Assembly (NCBI RefSeq): GCF_001279005.1
Contig: NZ_LGCN01000001.1
Span: 62,001-126,000, forward strand
DNA length: 64,000 nucleotides
From: Streptomyces caelestis
Lineage (GTDB): Bacteria; Actinomycetota; Actinomycetes; Streptomycetales; Streptomycetaceae
Reading direction: 5' to 3'
In this document: piece after piece, positions 15,179-22,887 of the stretch
Position numbering within the stretch: position 1 is the stretch's first letter
Layout: every line of letters starts with the position of its first letter
Program-made: the position numbers and the translations under genes
Notes under the pieces: model-generated
What the model saw: only the letters and a program-made list of their open reading frames with translations
What the model was told of the DNA's origin: nothing
The model's database searches: none

Positions 15179-15748
15179 GTGGCCCAGGCACGGCCCAGCA
15201 AGCAGATGCGCGAGCTCGGAGTCGTGCAGCGCGGAGCCTCCGTCCTTGCCGAGCCGGCCCGCCCCTTCGATCTTCCGGCCGAGCGACGGGAGGCCGAGCA
15301 GGCCGTCGAGCAGTTGTTCTCCGCCATGCAGCGGATCGGGCAGACTCACCCGTTCGCCAAGGGAATGGGACTCGCGGCGCCTCAGATCGCGATCGGCCGG
15401 GCCGCCGCCGTGGTCCAGCCCCCCGGCGCCGGCACCCCGCCGATCGTCCTGCTCAACCCCGGCATCACCGACCACTCTGACGAGACGGATGAACAGTTCG
15501 AGGGCTGCCTCAGCTACTTCGACGTCCGTGGCCTCGTTCCCCGTCCGCTGCGGATCACTGTCGAGACCACGACCCTGGAGGGCCAGGCGGCAACCGTCGT
15601 CTACGAGCGTGGGCTCGCACGGTTGATACACCACGAGATCGACCACCTGGACGGCCTGCTCTACACCGCACGGATGCGGACCGGCGTCGCACCCATCCCC
15701 GTCGAGGAGTACCGCCAGACCGGCCGGGCATGGACCTACGAGCAGTAG
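15179..15748 (+). CDS. def: peptide deformylase (extra copy)
   Basis: 189 residues. It removes the formyl group from the N-terminal Met of new proteins, using a metal bound by Cys and two His. All three family motifs are present: GMGLAAPQI (motif 1, about 63-71), EGCLS (motif 2, Cys ligand, about 109-113) and HEIDHLDG (motif 3, HExxH, about 151-158). Start is GTG 15179 with GGGAG at 15169-15173. The C-terminus RQTGRAWTYEQ is Streptomyces-like. It is a single gene in an accessory region; bacteria already carry a chromosomal copy, so this one may be a spare or give resistance to deformylase inhibitors (inference). Confidence 0.9.
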   Translation: MAQARPSKQMRELGVVQRGASVLAEPARPFDLPAERREAEQAVEQLFSAMQRIGQTHPFAKGMGLAAPQIAIGRAAAVVQPPGAGTPPIVLLNPGITDHSDETDEQFEGCLSYFDVRGLVPRPLRITVETTTLEGQAATVVYERGLARLIHHEIDHLDGLLYTARMRTGVAPIPVEEYRQTGRAWTYEQ

Positions 15749-15854
15749 AGGCCGCCGGAAAACCTGAGCGCCAGGCGGTCGGGGGCCACCGTGCCGCACG
15801 TCTCGGCCGACGATCGGAATTATCCACGCCGCTGGCGGGCCGGGGGTAACCGGG

Positions 15855-16298
15855 CTACAGGGCCCGGCAGATCTCGCGCGCCTGGTCCAGATCCTTCTTC
15901 ACCGTGGCGTCGAAGTCGAACACCTGGGCGTGGCGGTCCTGTGATCGGCGAATGGCCTGTGCGAGCTCCTCGTACTTCGCGTCACCTGCTGCCGCCGACG
16001 CAGAAAGTGCTCCGGCTGCCGCATAGCGGTTGACGGCGACCTCGCCAGCAGGGCCGTTGGCCGTGTACTTCTCCGGGTCGAAGCCGTCGAGCGCCTCGCA
16101 GGCCGCACGCGCATCTGCGGCCGGGGTCCCGTCGACAGGAGAGTCGGAGTCGGCGTTCATCGCCCATGCAGCGCCCATCCCCGCGGCGCCGAGCACGAGC
16201 CCGGCGACGAGCGAGAGCATCACGGCTTTCATGCGGGTGCCGGGCTGCTCGTAGGAGGTCGAGCTGGGCGCGAGGGTGGAAGGTCGCTGTGGCTGCAT
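15855..16298 (-). CDS. membrane-anchored small secreted-side protein
   Basis: 147 residues, family not recognised. Residues 1-22 are cytoplasmic (QPQRPSTLAPSS), one membrane helix spans about 26-46 (LSLVAGLVLGAAGMGAAWAM), and the remainder should lie outside. The outer part is helical with two Cys (ACEALDGF and EICRAL) that could pair, and includes RYAAAGALSASAAAGDAKYEE. ATG 16298 is preferred because a TACCTT -10-like hexamer lies 7 nt upstream, which fits a leaderless transcript; a longer version from 16469 lacks any signal. It faces the deformylase gene convergently. Confidence 0.6.
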   Translation of the reverse strand: MQPQRPSTLAPSSTSYEQPGTRMKAVMLSLVAGLVLGAAGMGAAWAMNADSDSPVDGTPAADARAACEALDGFDPEKYTANGPAGEVAVNRYAAAGALSASAAAGDAKYEELAQAIRRSQDRHAQVFDFDATVKKDLDQAREICRAL

Positions 16299-16305
16299 CC
16301 GGCCA

Positions 16306-16311
16306 AAGGTA
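16306..16311 (-). promoter_or_regulatory. -10-like hexamer for leaderless transcript
   Basis: TACCTT on the minus strand lies 7 nt before the ATG at 16298, matching the TAnnnT spacing of actinomycete leaderless promoters. No Shine-Dalgarno sequence is present in between. Confidence 0.4.
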
Positions 16312-16595
16312 GCGTCACCGCTCACGGACCAGGCAGGCAGCTCCAGCGGCTTCCGGCGGCCAGACGGTTGGGCCGCCATGTCGAGGGCGACGGCCCTGAC
16401 CAGCTGCTTCCCGCTACCTCGCCGCGACGCATCCGATGACAGTGCTGGAGTCGGACCCGGCTGTGGCACTGCGGGACGGCTGCGCCGGTGCGCGAACCCC
16501 GGTGCGGACCTGGCCGTCGTGTGAGGGGATGCGTTGAGGAAGTCACCGTGAGTCTGTCCGTTCGGCCACCTGACGCCACCGCACCTCGGCAGGGT

Positions 16596-17363
16596 TCAGG
16601 ACCCGGAGGCGGGACGGCGGGGGGCGGGAACCGCGCTCAGGAGTTCCCACAGAGGAGTAGAGCCGGCGGCCCACCGGGCGAGCAGGTGGCGGTCGACGAG
16701 GTGGAGTCGCTGGGATCGGGCGAAGGTGACGGCTTTGTCCGTGAAGCGGCCGTTGGTGACCAGCACGACAACGTCACCGTTGTGGACGGGCCGGCCAGTG
16801 CCGTTGAGGACGTGCAGGTCCGGGGTCCCGACCGCGGAGCCGGCCAGTCCGGCCTTACGGTGCTTACATTGGATCACCCACAGGCGGCCAAAGGGGTCCG
16901 TGGCCTTCACATCGGCACCATTGTCGCCGGCCCCACCGACCCGAATCGCCTCGGAGCAGCCGTCACGGCGCATCAGATCCCGTACGGCTTCTTCGAACTG
17001 CCGGTGGTGCAGGGCGTCGATCTGCGGCATCGCGTAGCGCAGGCCCTGCTCACGTACCCGGTTCCAGCGGGCGGTCTCCCGGTGCCGGTGTATCCACACC
17101 CCGCCGGCCGCCGCCGCGACGAGCAGCAGCACGATCGGCACCCAGGGGTGTGCAGCCAGCCACCGCAACGCGCCGATCGCCAGGCTCCACGCCACGGCGA
17201 GCGCCAGGAGCAGCAGACCGGCCTGCTCCCAGACAGGCGTCCGCCTTCGACGGTAGGAAGCCGGGCGACGCCTCGGCGCAGACCGGCGTCGAGGGGCGGG
17301 GGACGTACGGCGCTGGCGTCGGGCGGGGGAGCGGCGAGTGCCCTGCCGGGGTCGTGGGCTCAT
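16596..17363 (-). CDS. membrane-anchored Mrr-type endonuclease-like protein (second copy)
   Basis: 255 residues. A very basic N-terminus (residues 1-43, many Arg) precedes two membrane helices (about 45-67 and 72-90). A cytoplasmic Mrr_cat-type nuclease domain covers about 105-235, with IDALHHRQFEEAVRDLMRRDG, the intact GGAGDNGADVKA metal motif and VIQCKHR. It has the more canonical active site of the two paralogues in this window (the other is 11467-12348). It is coupled by ATGA to the small membrane protein upstream, so the two probably work together. Likely acts on foreign or modified DNA at the membrane; the substrate is not evident. Confidence 0.8.
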   Translation of the reverse strand: MSPRPRQGTRRSPARRQRRTSPAPRRRSAPRRRPASYRRRRTPVWEQAGLLLLALAVAWSLAIGALRWLAAHPWVPIVLLLVAAAAGGVWIHRHRETARWNRVREQGLRYAMPQIDALHHRQFEEAVRDLMRRDGCSEAIRVGGAGDNGADVKATDPFGRLWVIQCKHRKAGLAGSAVGTPDLHVLNGTGRPVHNGDVVVLVTNGRFTDKAVTFARSQRLHLVDRHLLARWAAGSTPLWELLSAVPAPRRPASGS

Positions 17364-17569
17364 GTGCCGGCCTGCGAGATGCCGCTCACCAGCTGCTTGA
17401 TCACGTTGTAGATGCCTTGACCCAGCGGGGTCGGCGCGATCACGATGCCCAGAGCGAGGACGAAGAGCGCGGTGTTGCGTTCCTCGACACGGCTTCTGGC
17501 CTGGGTCCTGCGGCGCAACCGCATCACCACGATGACCGCGAGCAGCACCCCCACGTTGATCGTCACCAT
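17360..17569 (-). CDS. small membrane protein coupled to Mrr-type nuclease
   Basis: 69 residues with two hydrophobic segments: VTINVGVLLAVIVVMRL (2-18) and TALFVLALGIVIAPTPLG (33-50), joined by a basic loop (RRRTQARSRVEER). This matches the small two-helix proteins often found beside actinomycete plasmid genes. Its stop overlaps the nuclease start as ATGA, so production is linked. Upstream lie a long inverted repeat (17601-17644) and AACGTTG repeats (17678-17705), likely control elements. Confidence 0.65.
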   Translation of the reverse strand: MVTINVGVLLAVIVVMRLRRRTQARSRVEERNTALFVLALGIVIAPTPLGQGIYNVIKQLVSGISQAGT

Positions 17570-17600
17570 GCGAAAATCGCTCCCGCCCCGCCCTCGTCTC

Positions 17601-17644
17601 CTGCACTGTTCGCGGCCGTCCTGAAAGGGCCGGGAACAGTGCAG
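17601..17644. promoter_or_regulatory. long inverted repeat upstream of nuclease operon
   Basis: CTGCACTGTTC (17601-17611) and GAACAGTGCAG (17634-17644) are perfect 11-nt arms; inside, GGCC pairs with GGCC. It lies 32 nt upstream of the small membrane gene start, so it could be an operator or a 5'-leader hairpin for that operon. It is not the actinobacterial LexA box, whose GAAC and GTTC halves are only 4 nt apart and in the other order. Confidence 0.5.
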
Positions 17645-17677
17645 CCGATCAGGCGACCGGATCGCAGCGGGTCGGTG

Positions 17678-17705
17678 AACGTTGGCGGAACGTTGCCGGA
17701 CGTTG
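17678..17705 (+). repeat. three AACGTTG direct repeats, about 11-bp spacing
   Basis: AACGTTG at 17678 and 17689 and GACGTTG at 17699 are spaced 11 and 10 bp, one helical turn, with CGG or GCGG between them; another ACGTT occurs at 17726. Same-face repeats of a palindromic core (AACGTT) are typical of cooperative regulator binding. The otherwise empty region 17570-17927 shows no gene. Confidence 0.5.
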
Positions 17706-17927
17706 TCTGGTTACCGTCCGGACGCACGTTCCCACAGGTGAACGAGGTAGAGAACCGACCGGCCGTTCCGGCCTGGCGGCCGCACTCGCTCGGGAAAAAC
17801 CGGCATCGACACCGCCCACCCTCAGCCGGTCACCTGAGTGCGGCCGTCACCGGAGGGCGGCTCCGAGCGGGCCGGGGCCGGCGGCAGATGGCCATCCGCA
17901 TGGGTGCCCTACGGCCCCTGTCGTGGG

Positions 17928-19295
17928 TCAGACGGTGAGGAGTTGGTCGGCGACGGCGTCCAGTCCCAGGGCGTGGGCACCCTTGACGAGCACGACGTCG
18001 CCTGGGAGGAGGATGGCGCGGACGGCGGCGCTGACCGTGTCGGCGGTATGCCGGTCGGGGACGGTGTGGGTGGCGGCGGTGTAGGCGTCGGCTAGGACGT
18101 CGGCGCCCTCTCCGCTGCCGACGACAAGGAGGTGGGCGAGGCCGGCCCGGGCGGCGGCGTCAGCGACGCGCCAGTGCCACTGGACGGAAGCGTCGCCGAG
18201 TTCGGCCATTTCGCCCAGGACCGCGATCCGTCGACGACCGCGTCCCACTTCGGTCAGTGCGTCGAGGGCGGCCAGGACGGACTCGGGGGAGGCGTTGAAG
18301 GCGTCGTTGATGAGGGTGACACCGTCGGTGCGGGTGGTGACGGCCATGCGTCCTCCGGTGGCCATCCGTGCCTCGGACAGGGCCGTGGCGACGGTGTCGA
18401 AGGGTACGTCAGCGGCGAGCGCGGTCGTGGCGGCGGCCAGCGCGTTGGTGACGTTGTGCCGGCCGTAGACGGTGAGTTGGACGGCCGCAGTACGGCCCTG
18501 GTGGTGGAGGGTGAAGGTCGGACGGCCTTCGTCGGTGGTGATGTCGGTGGCGCGCACGTCTGCGCCCTCGTCGGTTCCGAAGGTGAGGATCCGGCCGTCG
18601 TGTTCCCGGCGCATGGCCGCCACGAGCGGGTCGTCGGCGTTGAGGACGGCCTTGCCGGTCGCCGGGAGGGCGCGGACGATCTCGGCCTTGGCATCCGAGA
18701 TGGCCTCCCGGGAGCCGAACTCCCCGACGTGCGCGGAACCGATGTTCAGGACGGTGGAGATACCGGGGCGGGCGATGTCGCACAGGGCCTGGATGTGGCC
18801 CTTGCCGCGCGCGCCCATCTCCAGCACGAGGTACCGGGTATCAGGCCGGACGGAGCTCACGGTGACGGGGAAGCCGATCTCGTTGTTGAACGAGGCACGG
18901 TTGGCGACGGTGGGGGCGTGAGCGGCCAGGACGTGGGCGAGGAGATCCTTGGTGGTGGTCTTGCCCGCCGAGCCGGTGATGCCGATGGTGACGCCGTCGT
19001 AGCGCTGGTGGACGGCGCGGGCGAGGTCGGACATGGCGGTCAGGACGTCAGGGACAAGGACGGCCGGGACGTGCACCGGGCGCTGGGCGAGCGCGGCAAC
19101 GGCTCCCTGCTCGACGGCGAGAGCGGCGAAGTCGTGGCCGTCGACCAGAGCGCCGGTGAGGCAGGCGAACAGGGAGCCGGGCGAGGGACGGCGGGAGTCG
19201 AACGCGAGCGGCGCGTCGACGACAGGGGTGCCGTCGGTGGTGTCGAGTACGCCCCCGGTGGCGGCGGCGACCTCGGCGAGGGTCATGGGGATCAT
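17928..19295 (-). CDS. MurF-like UDP-MurNAc-tripeptide--D-Ala-D-Ala ligase paralogue
   Basis: 455 residues, normal MurF length. Mur ligases use ATP to join an amino group to a UDP-MurNAc-peptide; MurF adds D-Ala-D-Ala. The N-terminal domain with FDSRRPSPGSLFACL binds the UDP substrate, the central P-loop ITGSAGKTTTKDLL lies near 109-122, EMGARGKGHI and NIGSAHVGEFGS give the Mg and ATP sites, and the C-terminal domain has DAFNASPESV and VLGEMAELG. The start ATG 19295 overlaps the stop of the upstream C39-like gene (ATGA). A murF outside the dcw cluster suggests a spare enzyme or recruitment as a peptide ligase in a biosynthetic or resistance role; its real substrate is not shown by the sequence. 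Confidence 0.85.
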   Translation of the reverse strand: MIPMTLAEVAAATGGVLDTTDGTPVVDAPLAFDSRRPSPGSLFACLTGALVDGHDFAALAVEQGAVAALAQRPVHVPAVLVPDVLTAMSDLARAVHQRYDGVTIGITGSAGKTTTKDLLAHVLAAHAPTVANRASFNNEIGFPVTVSSVRPDTRYLVLEMGARGKGHIQALCDIARPGISTVLNIGSAHVGEFGSREAISDAKAEIVRALPATGKAVLNADDPLVAAMRREHDGRILTFGTDEGADVRATDITTDEGRPTFTLHHQGRTAAVQLTVYGRHNVTNALAAATTALAADVPFDTVATALSEARMATGGRMAVTTRTDGVTLINDAFNASPESVLAALDALTEVGRGRRRIAVLGEMAELGDASVQWHWRVADAAARAGLAHLLVVGSGEGADVLADAYTAATHTVPDRHTADTVSAAVRAILLPGDVVLVKGAHALGLDAVADQLLTV

Positions 19296-19894
19296 CGGAC
19301 CGGCTCCTCGGTGTGCGACAGGACGATGCCGCGGCGGGCGTAGAAGCGGGGCAGGTCGGCCCAGGGGACGCGGTTGATGCGCAGGGCCGTCTTGTCGGCG
19401 CCGACGGCAAGGACGAGGTGGCCGCCCTTTGAGGCGGGGTGCGGGGCGAGTGTCCGGATCGTCTTGTGGACCGAGATGACGACGAGGGAACCGGCGTGAA
19501 GGGCGTCGGCGATCTGCGTCTCTTCCAGGTCGGTGTGGACGGTAGCGGTGATCGCAGACCATCGGCGGGTGACGTAGGCGGCGAAGGGCCGGTAGATCAG
19601 ACCTGCCACGGTGTCATCGGCACGTACGTAGGCGCCGGCCTCGCACAGGTCAGTCACGAGCGGCATAACAGGCGGGACCTGCTCACCGAAGTAGTCCAGG
19701 GCCATGCGCAGGCAGGCGATGCCGCACGTGCGGTCGGCCCAGAACGCGTACTCGTCGGGGTCGGCAGCGCCGGACTTCTGCCACAGGGGGTCGTCACGGA
19801 CCGATCTCGTCCCGGCGATGAACTCCGGGACGAGATCGGGTGATTCCCACTGCGAGTAGTAGGGGACCTGCTGAAGCGTCGATCGGTCGGACAT
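19292..19894 (-). CDS. C39-like peptidase family protein
   Basis: 200 residues. A papain-like cysteine protease fold is indicated by VPYYSQWESPDLV at the start, the Cys motif TCGIACLRMALDYFG (about 55-69, catalytic Cys) and GGHLVLAVG (about 157-165, catalytic His). There is no signal peptide, so it appears cytoplasmic and is not a bacteriocin transporter protease. ATG 19894 is chosen over GTG 19918; neither has a clear ribosome site. It is translationally coupled to the MurF-like gene, so it may cut or transfer a peptide that the ligase builds (inference). Confidence 0.7.
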   Translation of the reverse strand: MSDRSTLQQVPYYSQWESPDLVPEFIAGTRSVRDDPLWQKSGAADPDEYAFWADRTCGIACLRMALDYFGEQVPPVMPLVTDLCEAGAYVRADDTVAGLIYRPFAAYVTRRWSAITATVHTDLEETQIADALHAGSLVVISVHKTIRTLAPHPASKGGHLVLAVGADKTALRINRVPWADLPRFYARRGIVLSHTEEPVR

Positions 19895-20121
19895 ACCCGT
19901 CAGTGTCACCCGCAGCACGTCGGGAGACTGGCTGAACGCGCTGTCGACAGGCCGGTCAACCGGACGGCAACCCGCGCGTGCGCGGTCTTCCCTGCCTCTA
20001 CTTGCGTCTCTGGGCCATGAACCGGCCCGTCTCCCGCTTCGTCCGACCCGGCTTCAGAAGGATCAGCGGATCCCGCCAAAGCCGCTCTGGGCGGCACCCG
20101 TCGCCCGTAACGTGAGGCGGC

Positions 20122-20973
20122 ATGACTGTGCTGATCATCGGCGGCAGCGGCTTCCTGGGCACCGAGCTGGTACGGCAGGCGGTATCCGCTGGCCGTCGCC
20201 CGGCCGCCACGTTCCACTCCCGCCCCGGCAGCAGCGACGGGGCGACCTGGCATCACCTCGACCTTCGTGACCCCGCCCGCCTGGAGGAGGTCCTCGACAC
20301 AGTGGCTCCGACCGCAGTGATCAACGCGACGAGCGGCGGCGCGGACTGGGCGGTCACCGCCGAAGGCGGGATCCGCCTCGCCCAAGCCGCAGCCGAGCGC
20401 GGCATCCGCCTGGTGCACGTCTCCAGCGACGCGATCTTCTCCGGCACGGGCCGCGACTGGTACGACGAGTCCTGCCTTCCGGATCCGCTCACCCCGTACG
20501 GGGCCGCGAAGGCGACCGCCGAGACCGCCGTACGCCTCCTATGCCCCCACGCAGCCGTCGCCCGCACCTCACTGATCATCGGCAACGGCCGCTCCGAACA
20601 CGAGCAGTTGGTGCACGCGCTGGCCGCCGGCACCCGGCAGGGCGCCTTGTACACCGACGACATCCGCTGCCCCGTCCACGTGGAGGACCTCGCCGCCGCC
20701 CTGTGGGAGATCACCGGGTCCGAGGCATCCGAGGCCGCCAGCGTATTCCACCTCGCTGGGCCGGATGCCCTGAGCCGCTACGAGCTGGGCGAGCTCATCG
20801 CACGCCGCGACGGGTTCGACCCCGCCCGGTTGCCCTCGGCGCGCCGCTCGGACACGGGACTGCACGGCGGGCTCGACGTACGACTCGACAACCGCGCCAC
20901 CCAGCAGAAGCTGCGCACCCGGCTCCGCGGCGCCCGCGAGTTCCTGAGCGAGAGCAGCCCGGAGCAGACCTGA
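20122..20973 (+). CDS. RmlD-like NAD(P)-dependent sugar reductase / SDR
   Basis: 283 residues of the extended SDR fold. The nucleotide motif GGSGFLGTELV (7-17) starts the chain. It continues with AVINATSG, VHVSSDAIFSG, and the catalytic pair in YGAAKATAE (Tyr and Lys). It resembles dTDP-4-dehydrorhamnose reductases, which reduce the 4-keto group of dTDP sugars, but no other rhamnose genes (rmlA, B, C) are near. An end region ARRSDTGLHGGLDVRLDN matches the RmlD C-terminus. A TAACGT element (20108-20113) and GAGGCGG lie just before the ATG. It is transcribed away from the MurF/C39 pair. Confidence 0.8.
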   Translation: MTVLIIGGSGFLGTELVRQAVSAGRRPAATFHSRPGSSDGATWHHLDLRDPARLEEVLDTVAPTAVINATSGGADWAVTAEGGIRLAQAAAERGIRLVHVSSDAIFSGTGRDWYDESCLPDPLTPYGAAKATAETAVRLLCPHAAVARTSLIIGNGRSEHEQLVHALAAGTRQGALYTDDIRCPVHVEDLAAALWEITGSEASEAASVFHLAGPDALSRYELGELIARRDGFDPARLPSARRSDTGLHGGLDVRLDNRATQQKLRTRLRGAREFLSESSPEQT

Positions 20974-21174
20974 CGGGCGTGCCTTCCGGCGCTGCGAAGA
21001 GGGGGCGGGCCCCTACGAGGTGGTCTTTCAGCGGCTGCGCGAGAGGACGAACGCGGGCCAGCCCTCACCATGATCGGCGATCCAGCCCGCCGGTCACGGC
21101 CGGCGAACCGGACAGGAACCACGCGGATCTGGTCGGGTCCACCCGAGCTTCAAGCCATAGGGGCTGGGATGCCG

Positions 21175-21180
21175 TAGCGT
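21175..21180 (+). promoter_or_regulatory. -10-like TAGCGT for leaderless transcript
   Basis: TAGCGT ends 7 nt before ATG 21188 with no ribosome site between, a layout known for leaderless actinomycete genes. Confidence 0.35.
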
Positions 21181-21187
21181 CCGCGCC

Positions 21188-22081
21188 ATGGCGAGGACAT
21201 TGCGGCTGGCTGTCGCGCAGAGCACTGTGCCGGAGGATCCCACCGACCGAGGCGCGCTGCGAGCAGCCGGGCGGGAGATCCGGGCCCTGATGGCTGAGGC
21301 CGCCGACGCAGGCGCGCGCCTGGTGCAGTTCCCCGAGGGAGCGATCACCTACCCCAGCAAGCACGTGATGGCGGCCGGCCCCGACGGCGAGTTGGCCCCG
21401 GCCGACTGGAGCCGTGCCGCCTGGGACGTACTGCGCGAAGAAGCCGAGTCGATCGCCGCGCTGGCGGGAAAACTACGGCTGTGGACGGCGTTCGGGTCGA
21501 TCCACCCGCTCACACCGCCGAACCGGCCCCACAACAGCCTCTTCATCGTCTCCGACCGCGGCGAGCTAGTCGCGCGCTACGACAAGCGCTTCCTGTCGCA
21601 CACCGAGGTCTCCTACCTGTACACCCCGGGGCGCGAGCCTGTGGTCTTCGAGGTGGACGGCATCCGCATCGGCTGCGCGCTATGCGTCGAGGCGAACTTC
21701 CCGCCACTCTTCGCCGAGTACGAACGCCTGGACGTCGACTGCGTCCTGCTCTCCGTGATGGTCGACGACGCGCCGCGGGCCCGGATCGCCCAAGCCTACG
21801 GAACTCTCTACAGCTACTGGCTCGGCTACTCCATCCCAGCCCAGTTCAGCACCACGGTGCCGTCCGGAATCGTGGCCCCCGGCGGCCGGTGGCTAGCGCA
21901 GTGCCCCGCCGACGGGCAACCTGCTGTGGCGGTCGCGGACATCAACCTCGACTCGACCGACCCGGACATCGACGTGGCCCTCCGCTACGCCCGACCCTGG
22001 CGCCGTTCGGCACAGAACGGGCTCTACGACGACCGTCGGGTAACCGGGGATCCGCGAAGCGACACCCACACCGCTTTCTGA
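21188..22081 (+). CDS. carbon-nitrogen hydrolase (nitrilase superfamily)
   Basis: 297 residues. The catalytic triad of the family is complete: Glu in QFPEGAITYPS (about 46-56), Lys in YDKRFLSHTEVSYL (about 128-141) and Cys in GCALCVEANFPPLF (about 161-174). Members hydrolyse amides or nitriles, or transfer acyl groups. This one looks like an amidase-type cytoplasmic enzyme, with no membrane part that would make it an apolipoprotein transferase. It is flanked by a sugar reductase and an acetyltransferase on the same strand but each has its own gap of over 150 nt. The substrate cannot be read from sequence. Confidence 0.85.
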   Translation: MARTLRLAVAQSTVPEDPTDRGALRAAGREIRALMAEAADAGARLVQFPEGAITYPSKHVMAAGPDGELAPADWSRAAWDVLREEAESIAALAGKLRLWTAFGSIHPLTPPNRPHNSLFIVSDRGELVARYDKRFLSHTEVSYLYTPGREPVVFEVDGIRIGCALCVEANFPPLFAEYERLDVDCVLLSVMVDDAPRARIAQAYGTLYSYWLGYSIPAQFSTTVPSGIVAPGGRWLAQCPADGQPAVAVADINLDSTDPDIDVALRYARPWRRSAQNGLYDDRRVTGDPRSDTHTAF

Positions 22082-22251
22082 GACCGCCGCCCTGTCCTCC
22101 AGAGCCTCTCGGCGCCGCGCCGGGCCATGCCGTCCCGCCCCTGCGATTGCCGCAGCCTCCTCACCCGAGTCCGCACCGTGGTCGGTCGGCAACTGCGAGG
22201 CGCCGGACACAGTGATGCGCTGGACGCCCGCGGCACGGCACCATCGACACC

Positions 22252-22788
22252 ATGACCTCGCTGTTCCAGGCCGCCCCGGAATGGACGCTCACCGCCGTCC
22301 CCTACGGCAGCCCTGACGCCCGCGTCCTCGTCCAGGCCCTCCACCAGGAGCAGCTGGCCACCTACGGCACGGCCGACGACCCCGAAGCCACCGAGGACGC
22401 GGAATTCGACGCTCCCGACGGCCTGTTCCTCGTCGCCCGGCTCGGGGACGGGCCGGCACTGGCCTGCGGGGGCTGGCGCACCTTCAACACCTCGGCCGCC
22501 GAGATCAAGCGGATGTATGTGCTGCCGTCCGCTCGCGGACAGGGACTCGGGCGCCGGATCCTCGCCGCTCTGGAACAAGACGTGCTCGGCCGTGGTCCCA
22601 CCGAGATCCTGCTGGAGACCGGTATGCGCAACGTTGCCGCTCTCGGCCTGTACACCGCATGCGGCTACGAGCCGGTCCGCTCGTACGTCCCCGGCCGCGA
22701 CCCCGAGATCAACCGGGCACTCAGGAAGGACATCCGGCAGAAGCCGGCGTCCCACTCCCACACCGGCCTGCTCATGGAGCCCGGCTGA
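22252..22788 (+). CDS. GNAT-family N-acetyltransferase
   Basis: 178 residues. The GNAT acetyl-CoA motif A is clear: IKRMYVLPSARGQGLGRRILAAL (about 84-106, with RGQGLG as the pyrophosphate loop). Motif B follows: LLETGMRNVAALGLYTACGY. It transfers an acetyl group from acetyl-CoA to an amine, probably a small molecule, but the substrate is unknown. No strong ribosome site precedes the ATG. Convergent with the regulator gene ending at 22888. Confidence 0.85.
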   Translation: MTSLFQAAPEWTLTAVPYGSPDARVLVQALHQEQLATYGTADDPEATEDAEFDAPDGLFLVARLGDGPALACGGWRTFNTSAAEIKRMYVLPSARGQGLGRRILAALEQDVLGRGPTEILLETGMRNVAALGLYTACGYEPVRSYVPGRDPEINRALRKDIRQKPASHSHTGLLMEPG

Positions 22789-22887
22789 GGCCCAGGCTGC
22801 GGCCGTTCTCGCAAGCTCCTGTGCCTGGCTGCCTGAGTCGGCCACCGCCGGTCTGAGATCACCGATCCGATCGAAGACGAGGCTCGG

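Noticed and set aside
20122..22788. Treating the reductase, nitrilase and acetyltransferase as one operon with the NRPS genes
   Set aside because: Each has a gap of more than 150 nt before it and its own start signals, and the minus-strand regulator gene lies between them and the NRPS operon.
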